A stretch of DNA of 64,000 nucleotides from NCBI GenBank assembly GCA_002309695.1, contig DBXV01000008.1, positions 109,843 to 173,842 on the forward strand, in the 5' to 3' direction. The stretch is from Myxococcales bacterium UBA1203 (lineage in GTDB: Bacteria > Myxococcota > Myxococcia > Myxococcales > UBA5297). Below are positions 52,494 through 61,342 of the stretch, piece after piece. Below the pieces are notes generated by a model. The model ran no database searches and had not been told where the DNA came from. It saw nothing but the letters and a program-made list of their open reading frames with translations. Numbering within the stretch: the first letter of the stretch is position 1; each line of letters starts with the position of its first letter. The position numbers and the translations under genes were made by a program.

Positions 52494-52565
52494 GCGGGAA
52501 TAGCTCAGTGGTAGAGCATCGCCTTGCCAAGGCGAGGGTCGAGGGTCCGAATCCCTTTTCCCGCT
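52494..52565 (+). tRNA. tRNA-Gly (anticodon GCC)
   Basis: A 72-base cloverleaf: acceptor GCGGGAA/TTCCCGC, D arm GCTC-AGTGGTA-GAGC, anticodon arm TCGCC-TTGCCAA-GGCGA with GCC, variable GGGTC, T arm GAGGG-TCCGAAT-CCCTT with a G-T pair at its base. Discriminator T. The 3' CCA is not encoded. Oddity: position 55 of the T loop reads C where the universal T is expected. Confidence 0.95.
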
Positions 52566-52570
52566 CTGAA

Positions 52571-52604
52571 AAGCCCGGTTCCGAAGAAGGAATCGGGCTT
52601 TTTT
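52571..52604 (+). terminator. Intrinsic terminator after tRNA-Gly
   Basis: AAGCCCGGTTCC / GGAATCGGGCTT stem followed by TTTT. Confidence 0.88.
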
Positions 52605-52649
52605 CGTATCCACGCTCCGGACTTTTTTCCGGCGACTTCGGGATTCGTG

Positions 52650-54776
52650 ATGCCTGCGGACTCTCTCAAGCACGGCCGCTATCGGCTCAAGGGCGCCATC
52701 GGTTCAGGTGGCATGAGCCAGGTGTTTGAGGCCTTTGACGAAAGTCTGAAACGGCCCGTGGCGCTCAAGGTGCTGCATCCGCACCTGGCCAGGGATCCGG
52801 AGGCGCGTGCCAGGTTTGCCAGAGAGGCGCAGGCGACGGCCCGGCTCCGCCATCCCAACATCGTCGGCATTTTTGACGTGGCCGACATGGATTCGCCGGA
52901 TGCGTTCATCGTCACGGAGCTCATCCGCGGCCAGACGCTGCGCGGTTTCTGTGAGGAACATCCTCTGTCGCCGCCTGCGGAAATTGCTCTGTGTGCCATG
53001 CACCAGCTGGCGTCGGCCCTGGAGCACGCTCATCGGTCGGGCATCATTCACCGCGACCTGAAGCCCGAGAACGTGATGCTGACGGAAACCGGGACGCTGA
53101 AGCTGATGGACTTCGGCATCGCGCGCATTCTCGATGCTCAGACGCGGATGACGATGACCGGCGCGCTGGTGGGTTCGCCGCTGCACATGGCGCCGGAAAT
53201 CATCAACGGCGCTGAGGCAACGGCGGCCTCGGATGTCTTTTCGGCGGGGACCATTTTTTACTGGCTGGTCTGCGGCCGCCCTCCCTTTTCGGGGAACAAC
53301 GCCAGCCAGACGCTGAAGAACATTCTTGAGGGCACTTTTGAGGACCCGCTGGCGCTGGCGCCCTGGCTGGCGGACGAGGCGGCGGCGCTGATTCGGCAGT
53401 GTCTGGACATGAACCCTGCCCGGCGGCCGCAGAATGGCGGGGAGCTGCGCACGGCGCTGGAGGTTCTTCTGGGGACGGCGGGCATCGGCGACGCGGCGGC
53501 GCTTCTGGCTTCGTTTGTCCGGAGCCCTGAGTCCACGCGGGAAAATCTGACGTTTCGCATGGTGGGGAGTCTGACCGGCGAGGCAGAGCGGGCGCTGACC
53601 AGGAAGCCGCCGGAATTGCCCAAGGCTGTTGCTCTGGCAGGCAGGGCGCTGGCGCTGGATGCGAACAGTCTCAGAGCGCGGGAGCTGCTGACGCAGATTC
53701 AGCAGATTCAGCGCAGGCGCAGGCGGCTCGGCACGTTCGTGAAGGGAATGGCGCTGACTGCTGCTGCCGCAGGCATGTCTGCGCTGGTGCTGCTGCGGAT
53801 GGACGCGGCGCCATCTGCGCTCGACGAGTCGGACGGCGGAGATGCCGCGCCTTTGGCGGCCATTTCAGCCGGGACAGAGAAGGACAGGGGGCCTTCGGCG
53901 GCAGGCGCTGCGGATGTTGATGCAGAGGTGGACGCGGGCCTGCTGCCGCGTGAGCCGGCCAGTCTGGATGCGGCAGCGGATGAGCCTGTTGATGCTGGGA
54001 CATCGTCCGATGCGTCCGAAGGCGCGTCCGAGGCGCCGCCGGGGGGGCGCCTTCGCCATGAGACAGAACAGGCCTCTTCAGAGACAGCCAAAGACGTCCG
54101 GCAGCCCCGGGAGGTGCCTTCTGCGCATGTGCACTCGTCGGCGGGGAAAAACGCCGGGCATGCCGCTGTCAGCCAGGTGTCGCCGGTTCAGAGGGGAGCG
54201 CCTTCTGTTTCGGGCCGGAAAATGCCGCCGGCCGGCAGCAGGGACTCAAATTCAGGCCAGAATCCCGCCGCCGATGCCGCCGAGCAGCCTGTGGAGACCG
54301 GGCCGGTCAAAGGACGCCTCAGCGTGATGATTCAGCACGCGTCGCAGGGGCTGACCTGGGGGAAGATTTTTCTGGATGGCGGCAGGGTGAACGGCGATTC
54401 GCCGTCGTGGTCGGGTGAGGTCGCCGTCGGACATCATGCTGTTCGCGCGGAGGCCCCCTGCTGCATCCCCGAAACCCGCGAGATTGATGTCCTGCCTGGC
54501 GAGCAGACGCCGCCGATTATTTTTAGACTTCCGTCCAAGCCAGCCCTGCTGTCGGTCATCAGCGGCGAGCCCTGCGACATCTGGCTGGAAGGCATCCGGC
54601 GGTCGAGCTGCGAAGCGTCCGTCCGCGACCCCGTGGCTGTGCCGCTGCCCGAGGACGCGCTTCGGGGAGAGGTGACTTTTGTGCTGGTGCGCCCGGGGAA
54701 GGCGGACGTGACGCGGACCGAAAAATTCGAGGCGGGCCAGGCAAAAATCGTCCGCGTCGAGGGCGAGACTCCCTGA
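52650..54776 (+). CDS. Ser/Thr protein kinase with PEGA-like periplasmic domain
   Basis: A 708-residue protein. The kinase domain (about 9-270) is canonical: GSGGMSQVF, Lys40, HRDLKPEN at 134-141 and DFG at 154-156, so it should be active. A helical segment (about 290-360), one membrane helix (about 362-380), and an Asp/Ala/Gly/Ser-rich linker follow. The C-terminal 150 residues are beta-rich PEGA-like repeats outside the cytoplasm. The frame is open upstream through the tRNA, so the ATG at 52650 is taken, although its ribosome site is weak. It sits in the signalling block with FHA readers on both sides. Confidence 0.9.
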   Translation: MPADSLKHGRYRLKGAIGSGGMSQVFEAFDESLKRPVALKVLHPHLARDPEARARFAREAQATARLRHPNIVGIFDVADMDSPDAFIVTELIRGQTLRGFCEEHPLSPPAEIALCAMHQLASALEHAHRSGIIHRDLKPENVMLTETGTLKLMDFGIARILDAQTRMTMTGALVGSPLHMAPEIINGAEATAASDVFSAGTIFYWLVCGRPPFSGNNASQTLKNILEGTFEDPLALAPWLADEAAALIRQCLDMNPARRPQNGGELRTALEVLLGTAGIGDAAALLASFVRSPESTRENLTFRMVGSLTGEAERALTRKPPELPKAVALAGRALALDANSLRARELLTQIQQIQRRRRRLGTFVKGMALTAAAAGMSALVLLRMDAAPSALDESDGGDAAPLAAISAGTEKDRGPSAAGAADVDAEVDAGLLPREPASLDAAADEPVDAGTSSDASEGASEAPPGGRLRHETEQASSETAKDVRQPREVPSAHVHSSAGKNAGHAAVSQVSPVQRGAPSVSGRKMPPAGSRDSNSGQNPAADAAEQPVETGPVKGRLSVMIQHASQGLTWGKIFLDGGRVNGDSPSWSGEVAVGHHAVRAEAPCCIPETREIDVLPGEQTPPIIFRLPSKPALLSVISGEPCDIWLEGIRRSSCEASVRDPVAVPLPEDALRGEVTFVLVRPGKADVTRTEKFEAGQAKIVRVEGETP

Positions 54777-54957
54777 AAGGCCCGGGATCTTTCGGCCGAA
54801 TGCGGCAGGCAGAGCAGGAGCGCGGGACAGAGGCGGCTGAAAATCGTTCCGCCGGGTTTTTCCGCTCGCATCCGCTGACGGGGACTGCCTAAAGGCGGCG
54901 CTCTTTTGCCCGAAGCCGTTTTCCACAGTCCGCCCGTCCATTTTCATCCCCCGCGCG

Positions 54958-55893
54958 ATGTCCCTGGTCAGAACCGCCATAGCCGCGCCCGCCGCAGTCC
55001 TGCTCCGGCTGGCCGCCAGTCTGCTGTTTCTGGCCCTGGCATCTCTGCCGTCGGGGAGGGCACAGGCCGCGGGGACGGATTTGGTCCGGCCCGCCCGGGA
55101 CAGGTTCGACTTCGGCCGCTACGAGGACGCGATTCGCATCGTCGATTCGCTGACCTCGCAGAAGCTGCTGACATCCGGCGACGATCTGACGGAGGCCTGG
55201 CGCATCCACGCGCTGTCCAATTTGTATCTGGGCCGCCGCGATGCCGCGGTTCTGTCGTTTCAGCAGCTCCTGTCGATTGACCCGGATTTTCAGCTCGACC
55301 CGCTGCTTGTGCCGCCCGCGGCCATCGAGCTTCTGGAAAAGACGCGGACCGAGATGCGCGATTTTCTGGAGCCGATTCGGGCCAGGCGCCGGGCCATTGC
55401 CGCGCAGGAAGAGCAGCAGCCTGGAGCGCCGGGCAGCACGGGGGCCTGTCCGCCTCAGCAGCTGGTGCTTCAGCGCGTCGAAAACACGCCGTTCATCGTC
55501 AATTTTCTGCCTCTGGGCGCGGCGCAGATTGCTCAGGGCAGAAGTCGGGTCGGCGTTATTTTCGCCGTCGGGCAGAGCCTGGCCGTGGCCGGGACGATTT
55601 ACACGTGGACGCAGGTGGAGGCCCGGATTGAGTCGGACGGCAGGGTCAAGCCGGCCAATCTCAGCGCAGCGCGGGGCTGGCGGACGGCCAACTGGGTGTT
55701 TTTCGGTGCGGCGCTGGCGCTCTACACGGGCGGCGTGATTGACGCTGTGGTTCACTACGAGGAGTCGCGGCTGACGGGCTTCGAGCTGGGGGAAGTTCCG
55801 GCGGAGCGCGAGCGTCAGAGCGCCGCGACGCAGACGCTGTTTGTGGCGCCTGTGGAAGGCGGGGCCGCTGCCGGGATTGCCGGGACTTTTTGA
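54958..55893 (+). CDS. Exported membrane protein with TPR-like N-terminus
   Basis: A 311-residue protein with a signal peptide (about 1-37), a TPR-like helical region (about 40-140), and two to three membrane helices in the C-terminal half (near 180-220 and 240-265) within a Gly/Ala-rich stretch FLPLGAAQIAQGR. This resembles DUF5683-like membrane proteins. It is probably co-transcribed with the sigma-54 activator 37 bases downstream. A -10-like CTAAAG at 54889-54894 lies upstream. The function is unknown. Confidence 0.72.
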   Translation: MSLVRTAIAAPAAVLLRLAASLLFLALASLPSGRAQAAGTDLVRPARDRFDFGRYEDAIRIVDSLTSQKLLTSGDDLTEAWRIHALSNLYLGRRDAAVLSFQQLLSIDPDFQLDPLLVPPAAIELLEKTRTEMRDFLEPIRARRRAIAAQEEQQPGAPGSTGACPPQQLVLQRVENTPFIVNFLPLGAAQIAQGRSRVGVIFAVGQSLAVAGTIYTWTQVEARIESDGRVKPANLSAARGWRTANWVFFGAALALYTGGVIDAVVHYEESRLTGFELGEVPAERERQSAATQTLFVAPVEGGAAAGIAGTF

Positions 55894-55930
55894 ACCGCGG
55901 CCAGGGACGAACGACAGGGAGGCTGAGACG

Positions 55931-57787
55931 ATGATTTCGATACGAATGACTTTTCCCGGAGGAGAGGAGCGAACCATTCCCGTCATCCGGGCGCTGACCA
56001 CCGCCGGCAGCGCCGCCGACAATGGAATCGTCATTGACCATCCCTCGGTTCCCGCATGCGCCGTTCAGCTCGAAAAACAGGCCGATTCACTGCGGATGAC
56101 GGCGCTGGCCTCGTCGCGCCGGGAGCTTCCCCGCATGGGCGGCAAGGCCGTTCAGGAAGCGGTGCTCAAGATCGGGGATACGCTGCTTCTGGGTGAGGTG
56201 CGCCTGACGGTCTGCATGCCAGAGACTTCTGCGCGGGCCGATTCGGGTGAGGAGAAGGCCAGGGCGCCTGCTGCCGATGCGCCGGGCGGCGACGCCATGG
56301 AGACGCTCCTGAAATTCAGCGAGGCCATGCTGGGCAATTACCAGATTGGTCCGCTCCTTCGCCTGATGATGGACCAGGTCATCGAGCTGACCCACGCGGA
56401 CCGGGGTTTTCTGCTGCTGATGGAGAACGGCGTTCCCGTGGTCAAAGTGGCCCGGAATCCCAGGCGGGAGAACATCCCGGACGGTTCGGTGCTCCTGTCC
56501 GAATCCGTCGTGCGCAAGGTCCTGGAGACGCGGCAGCCCCAGCTGATTCACGACGCGCTGAGCGACCCCGATTTTTCCCAGAGTGCGTCGGTGATGAGCC
56601 GGGGGTTTCTGTCCGTCCTCTGCACGCCGCTCGTCGAGAAGGGCGAGGTCATCGGGCTGATTTATCTGGGCAATGACCGCTTCGCGCACCGGTTCGGCGA
56701 GAGGGCGCTGGAGCTTCTGAAAATCTGGGCGGCTCAGGGCTCGCTGATTCTGAGCAACGCTCTTCTGATGAACGAGCTTGAGACCGACAACGAGACGCTC
56801 CGCGAGGTCATGGACACGCAGCATTTCGGCGGACTCATCGGCACCAGCGCGGCCATGCGGAACATCTATCGGAAGATTGCGCGGGTGGCCTCCGCCAACG
56901 TCTCCGTTCTGGTCGTCGGCGAGACGGGCACCGGCAAGGAGCTGGTCGCCCGGGAGATTCATCGGCGGAGCCCGCGGGCCAAGGGGCCCTTTGTGACGAT
57001 TAACTGCGGCGCGATTCCCGAAAATCTTCTGGAGAGCGAGCTGTTCGGCCATCTGCGCGGCGCCTTCACGGGCGCTGTGGCCACGCGGCGCGGAAAGTTT
57101 CAGGCGGCTGACGGCGGAACTCTGTTCCTGGACGAGATTGGCGAGATGCCCCTGAACCTTCAGGTGAAAATTCTGCGGGCTCTTCAGGAGCGGGTGGTGA
57201 CGAAGGTCGGCGACAGCCGGGCCGACCCCATCGACATCCGGGTCGTCGCGGCGACGAACCGCGTTCTCAAGGACGAAATCAGGGCGGGCCGCTTCCGGGA
57301 GGACCTCTACTACCGGCTCAACGTGGTGGAGCTGGAGCTGCCCCCGCTGCGCGAGCGCGGCGAGGACATTCCCCTTCTGGCGAACGCATTCCTGGGGCGG
57401 GCGATTGAGGAAATGGGCGCCAAGGTGAAGGGCTTTTCGTCCGGAGCGCTCACCGCCATGCGGCGCTACGCCTGGCCCGGCAACGTCCGGGAGCTCGAAA
57501 ACCGCATCAAGAAGGCGGTGGTTCTGGCGGAGCGCTCGATGCTGTGTGACGCGGACCTGGAGCTGGATGCAGGCCTGCCCCGGGAAATCATGACTCTGGC
57601 TCAGGCCAAGGAGGACTTTCAGCACCGCTACATCGACAAGGTGCTGGAGCTGAACAACGGCAACCGGACGCAGACAGCCCGTGACCTCGATGTGGACCCG
57701 CGGACCATCTACCGGCACCTGGAGGCCAAGAGGGAGCTTCAGGAAGGCGGCGATGCCGGCGGCGGATCCCGGAACAAAACGTCCTGA
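55931..57787 (+). CDS. FHA / GAF / AAA+ sigma-54-dependent activator
   Basis: A 618-residue regulator. The N-terminal region (1-100) is FHA-like, then a GAF domain (about 125-275), then the AAA+ core with Walker A GETGTGKE at 330-337 and the sigma-54 contact GAFTGA at 377-382, and a Fis-type helix-turn-helix at the C-terminus (RTQTARDLDVDPRTIYRHLE). It activates sigma-54 promoters, probably in answer to phosphothreonine or a GAF ligand. The FHA-like region lacks the clean GR...SxxH...NG signature, so phosphopeptide binding is not assured. The start is preceded by GGGAGG. FHA-linked sigma-54 activators are typical of Myxococcota. Confidence 0.9.
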   Translation: MISIRMTFPGGEERTIPVIRALTTAGSAADNGIVIDHPSVPACAVQLEKQADSLRMTALASSRRELPRMGGKAVQEAVLKIGDTLLLGEVRLTVCMPETSARADSGEEKARAPAADAPGGDAMETLLKFSEAMLGNYQIGPLLRLMMDQVIELTHADRGFLLLMENGVPVVKVARNPRRENIPDGSVLLSESVVRKVLETRQPQLIHDALSDPDFSQSASVMSRGFLSVLCTPLVEKGEVIGLIYLGNDRFAHRFGERALELLKIWAAQGSLILSNALLMNELETDNETLREVMDTQHFGGLIGTSAAMRNIYRKIARVASANVSVLVVGETGTGKELVAREIHRRSPRAKGPFVTINCGAIPENLLESELFGHLRGAFTGAVATRRGKFQAADGGTLFLDEIGEMPLNLQVKILRALQERVVTKVGDSRADPIDIRVVAATNRVLKDEIRAGRFREDLYYRLNVVELELPPLRERGEDIPLLANAFLGRAIEEMGAKVKGFSSGALTAMRRYAWPGNVRELENRIKKAVVLAERSMLCDADLELDAGLPREIMTLAQAKEDFQHRYIDKVLELNNGNRTQTARDLDVDPRTIYRHLEAKRELQEGGDAGGGSRNKTS

Positions 57788-57812
57788 ACCCTGAACTCCG
57801 GAGGGAAGTCGG

Positions 57813-59126
57813 ATGACGATGAGGGCGAGGTGCGGGCGGTGTGCTGCCCTGCTCATGGCATTCGCGGCCGGCGCGCTGGCATCCCGGTTCATCCCGACGG
57901 CGGCGGCGTCCGCGCAGAATGCCGCCTCGGACGACGCGGCCTACAGGGAGCTTTCCCGCTTTTCCCGGGTGCTGGCGCACATTGAGAACAGCCATCTGTC
58001 GCCGCCGGACATTCACGAGCTGGCCGACGGGGCGATTCGGGGAATGGTCGCGGCCTTGGACCCGCATTCGGCGTTTCTGTCCTCGGATGAGATTCGCGCC
58101 ATGGAGGCGCAGCGGAGGAAGGGGCTGACGGCGGAGCCCGGGCTCGCGCTGACCATGATGCCGGACGAGGTCCCCGGCGGCGGAAGGATGAGCCGGCTGA
58201 CGGTGGTGGCGCCTATCGACGGCTCTCCCGCGGCACTGGCCGGAATCCAACCGGGAGACAAAATCGTTCACATCGACGGCAAACCGACGCTGCAGCTGGA
58301 CCCCGGCATGGCGGAGGCGCTTCTGGCCGGCGAGGAAGGCAGCCGCGTGACTGTTGGCGTTCTGCGCGAGGGATTCAGCGCCGTCCGCAATTTCACGCTG
58401 CTGCGCGCTGCCCCCAAAGCCCGGCTGACTGAGGCAGAGCTGCTGGAAGGGGGCGTCGGGCTTCTCCGCATCAAGCGCTTCGTCCAGGGGACTGCCCGGG
58501 ACGCGGCCTCGGATCTGAAGAGCCTGACCGCCCGGGTTCCGGGTGGACTGAAAGGGCTGGTTCTGGACCTGAGGAACAATCCCGGCGGGCGTCTGGACGA
58601 GGCTGCCCGCGTGGCCGACTTCTTTCTGCCCGGCGGACGGACACTCTACACGCTCCGGGGGCGCGGCGGGACGACGATGGAAGCGCCCGAGAGCCATTCG
58701 CAGAACACGGAGCCGCCGTATCCGCTGGCTGTTCTGGTCAACGGCGGGACTGCATCCGCGGCGGAGCTCGTGGCCGGGGCTCTCCAGGATGAAAAGCGCG
58801 CCGTCCTGGTGGGGAGCCGGACCTTCGGCAAGGGGAGCGTTCAGCTGGCCTTCACTCTCGATGACGGCAGTGCGCTCAAACTGACCGTTGCCCGCTATCA
58901 GACGCCGTCCGGGCGCGAGATTCATGGACTGGGGCTGGAGCCCGACTGGAACCTTGAACGTCTGGATGTCAGCGCTCTGGATTTTCCATTGGGAATCGGC
59001 CATAGGGCGCCGCTTTCCGGCGCCGTTTCCCCTTCGAGGGAGACAGACCCCGGAGCAGCGGGAGACATGGCGCTCGCCGTCGCTCTGGGCTGGATGACGC
59101 GGCACCGCGAGACGCCGAATCCTTAA
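57813..59126 (+). CDS. S41 C-terminal processing protease
   Basis: A 437-residue exported protease of the CtpA/Prc type. It has a signal peptide (about 1-33), a PDZ domain (about 115-200), and the S41 core with catalytic Ser315 (NGGTASAAE) and Lys340 (TFGKGSVQ), 25 residues apart as in the family. VLDLRNNPGGRLDEA is the conserved strand-helix before the active site. It degrades or trims periplasmic proteins at the C-terminus. The start follows GGAGGG and lies 25 bases after the sigma-54 activator, so the two are likely one operon. Confidence 0.92.
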   Translation: MTMRARCGRCAALLMAFAAGALASRFIPTAAASAQNAASDDAAYRELSRFSRVLAHIENSHLSPPDIHELADGAIRGMVAALDPHSAFLSSDEIRAMEAQRRKGLTAEPGLALTMMPDEVPGGGRMSRLTVVAPIDGSPAALAGIQPGDKIVHIDGKPTLQLDPGMAEALLAGEEGSRVTVGVLREGFSAVRNFTLLRAAPKARLTEAELLEGGVGLLRIKRFVQGTARDAASDLKSLTARVPGGLKGLVLDLRNNPGGRLDEAARVADFFLPGGRTLYTLRGRGGTTMEAPESHSQNTEPPYPLAVLVNGGTASAAELVAGALQDEKRAVLVGSRTFGKGSVQLAFTLDDGSALKLTVARYQTPSGREIHGLGLEPDWNLERLDVSALDFPLGIGHRAPLSGAVSPSRETDPGAAGDMALAVALGWMTRHRETPNP

Positions 59127-59177
59127 TGCTCCGCGCTTTTCCGCCCCATGGCTCTCTACTGAAAAAGGGAATTTGAG

Positions 59178-60857
59178 ATGTTCAAGCGCCCGCGTTCGCT
59201 GATCGTCGCCTTGTTGATGATGCTTTTCTGCCTGGCGGCCCTGCCAGCGTTGGCTGATGACTCGAAGAATGAAGAGTCGGCGGCCCCGGCCAAGGCGGAA
59301 GCGTCTCCGAAGCAAAGTCAGGCCTCGTCCAAGAGTCTGCGCCCGCGCCTTTCTGTCATTGGCGTCGGCCTCGATGCCAAGGCCATGCGCACCGCAGCCT
59401 ATCTGGTCCGCCAGGCTGAAAGCTCGGCCCGCGCCACGTCGCGCTTCGATTTCGTGTCAGCGGTGGAATTGCTCGACGCGGAAAACATCAAAGCGTCCGG
59501 CGAAAAGGCGATGAAAGCCGGCAGGCTGATTGAGCAGGCGCGCCGCGCCTACGACGACCTGGAACTGGAGGACGCGCGGAAGAGCGCCGAAGAGGCCATT
59601 GCCCTTTTGAATGAATCCGATCTGAGCGGCCGGTTCAGCATGTTCATCAACGCGCAGAAGCTGCTGATTGCCAGCCTGCTCGCTGATTCGGAGATGAAGA
59701 GAGCCAATGACCTGCTGCACGGGCTGCTGCCTCTGGATCCGGAGTCGCGGTTCGACCCCAACCTGTTCTCGCCGGACTACATCGCTCAGGCCCGCAAGAT
59801 GCGGGAGGAGCTGGACAAGGAGAAGCCTCAGGCGCTGGACCTGGTGGCCGCGCCTGAGCCCGCGCTGGTTTACATCGACGGGCGGTTCCGCGGCGTGACG
59901 CCCATCGAGATGCACGACCTGGCGCCCGGCGATCACATGATGACGCTGATTGCCCCCGGATACGCGCGGACGCAGCGCATGGTCACTCCGGCCGCCGCCG
60001 GCACCGTCACCGAGAAGATGACGCCGACATCCAAGGGAACTCAGTACGCGCCGCTGATGACCACCCTGCGGGGCAAGTTCATGACCGAGGAGCGCAATGA
60101 CGCGGCCCTGGGCATGGCGAAGTTCCTGGGGATTGATCAGCTGGCCGTGGTCGCCGTCCGTACGCTGGGCGGCAATGAGTTCTCGGCGATGCTGTATCGC
60201 GTGGACGCCAAGGACGGACATGAGCTGGCCAACGCGGAGTCGGTGTTCACCGAGGATGCGAGGACGCTGGACGAGGGCGCGGACAGCTTTCTGGCGCCGC
60301 TGTTTGCCGTCGATCAGCCCCGCGGAAGTGACGGCAAGGCGGTCAGGGCGGTGGTCAATCCCTTCAAGTGGCGCAAGCGGCACACGGGCTTTGTCCTCTA
60401 TGGCGTCGCGGCGGCGGCACTGGGCACCGGCATTGGCTTTGGTCTGGATGCGAGAAGTCAGGCTCAGACCTTCAAGGATCTGACCGCTCCGCAGAACAGC
60501 CCCGTCTATGACCGCGTGGAAAAGGTCGGAAAGCGCTCGGCCATTCTGGCGGACGTCTCCTATGGCGTGGCGCTGGCGGCGGCCGTGACGGCGACGGTTC
60601 TGGTTATCCACGACTACCTGAGCGATCGGGCCGTAGCGGCCGGCGTTGCCCCGGTGTCTTCGGGAAGCTCGAAGAAGAAGGAGTCTGCGTCCTCCTCAGC
60701 CGCATCCGATTTCGATGACGCGGATGATTCAGAGGATGAGGGCGGAAGCGGCAGTTCCCGAAGCAGCGGCTCCTCTGATGAAGGCGGCAGCGATCACGGG
60801 GACGAAGAGGTCCACGGGCGCGAGGATCAGGGTTCTTCGTGGGACAGCGATTGGTGA
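59178..60857 (+). CDS. Exported PEGA-domain protein with C-terminal membrane helices
   Basis: A 559-residue protein with a signal peptide (1-25), a helical TPR-like region (about 80-215), a PEGA domain (about 222-280; ALVYIDGRFRGVTPIEM), a second alpha/beta region, two membrane helices (about 403-420 and 458-478), and a Ser/Asp/Gly-rich C-terminus. PEGA domains are surface-associated and of unclear binding partner. It shares the PEGA theme with the kinase at 52650. A CATAGG element inside the preceding gene (59001-59006) could be its promoter. Confidence 0.8.
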   Translation: MFKRPRSLIVALLMMLFCLAALPALADDSKNEESAAPAKAEASPKQSQASSKSLRPRLSVIGVGLDAKAMRTAAYLVRQAESSARATSRFDFVSAVELLDAENIKASGEKAMKAGRLIEQARRAYDDLELEDARKSAEEAIALLNESDLSGRFSMFINAQKLLIASLLADSEMKRANDLLHGLLPLDPESRFDPNLFSPDYIAQARKMREELDKEKPQALDLVAAPEPALVYIDGRFRGVTPIEMHDLAPGDHMMTLIAPGYARTQRMVTPAAAGTVTEKMTPTSKGTQYAPLMTTLRGKFMTEERNDAALGMAKFLGIDQLAVVAVRTLGGNEFSAMLYRVDAKDGHELANAESVFTEDARTLDEGADSFLAPLFAVDQPRGSDGKAVRAVVNPFKWRKRHTGFVLYGVAAAALGTGIGFGLDARSQAQTFKDLTAPQNSPVYDRVEKVGKRSAILADVSYGVALAAAVTATVLVIHDYLSDRAVAAGVAPVSSGSSKKKESASSSAASDFDDADDSEDEGGSGSSRSSGSSDEGGSDHGDEEVHGREDQGSSWDSDW

Positions 60858-60894
60858 GCGGGGGAAGGCGTCTTTCCCGGAACGGAACGGCACA

Positions 60895-61281
60895 ATGAAA
60901 AAATTCCATTGTCTTGTTGGTCTGGCGTCGGCCCTCGCGGTTTTTCCCGCATGCACGCTCATCACGGACTTCGACCCCGAGGGGAAAGCCTGCGACGGTC
61001 TGCGCAGATGCGAAGACGGCTACTATTGCCGCATTGAGGACGAGACCAACGGCACGGGGCGCTGCATGAAGGGCAAGAACCCGTCCACAGAGTCGGGCTT
61101 CCTGCCGCTGTCTGCGGACGTTTCCTCGGAAGGCGGCGATGACGAGTCCGGCGCGGCGCGTGTTGAAGGCGCGGAATCCGGGAACAGCGGCGGCGACGGC
61201 GACGTTCAGGACGGCCTCGATGAAGAAGAGGACCGGGAGGACGACGGCGAAGGCGAAGAGGGGCCTGATTCAGAGCTGTGA
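60895..61281 (+). CDS. Small Cys-rich lipoprotein with acidic tail
   Basis: A 128-residue lipoprotein (Cys20 after VFPA). A short Cys-rich motif, CDGLRRCEDGYYCRIEDE and then GRC, is like the small disulfide domains of Myxococcota lipoproteins. The C-terminal 60 residues are Gly, Asp and Glu rich and probably disordered. The start at 60895 is the only one giving a signal peptide, although it has no strong ribosome site. It is 37 bases after the PEGA gene, so likely in the same operon. Confidence 0.75.
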   Translation: MKKFHCLVGLASALAVFPACTLITDFDPEGKACDGLRRCEDGYYCRIEDETNGTGRCMKGKNPSTESGFLPLSADVSSEGGDDESGAARVEGAESGNSGGDGDVQDGLDEEEDREDDGEGEEGPDSEL

Positions 61282-61342
61282 CGTGCCGTGCCGGCTGCCG
61301 CTTTTGATGCCGGCCTGACGCCCGCTCTGCCTGCCTTTCCAG

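Noticed and set aside
58997..59015. CATAGGGCGCCGCTTT inside the S41 protease gene, identical to the element before the P-loop kinase gene
   Set aside because: It lies in coding sequence and has no good -35, so it was not listed as a promoter, though it could serve the PEGA gene downstream.
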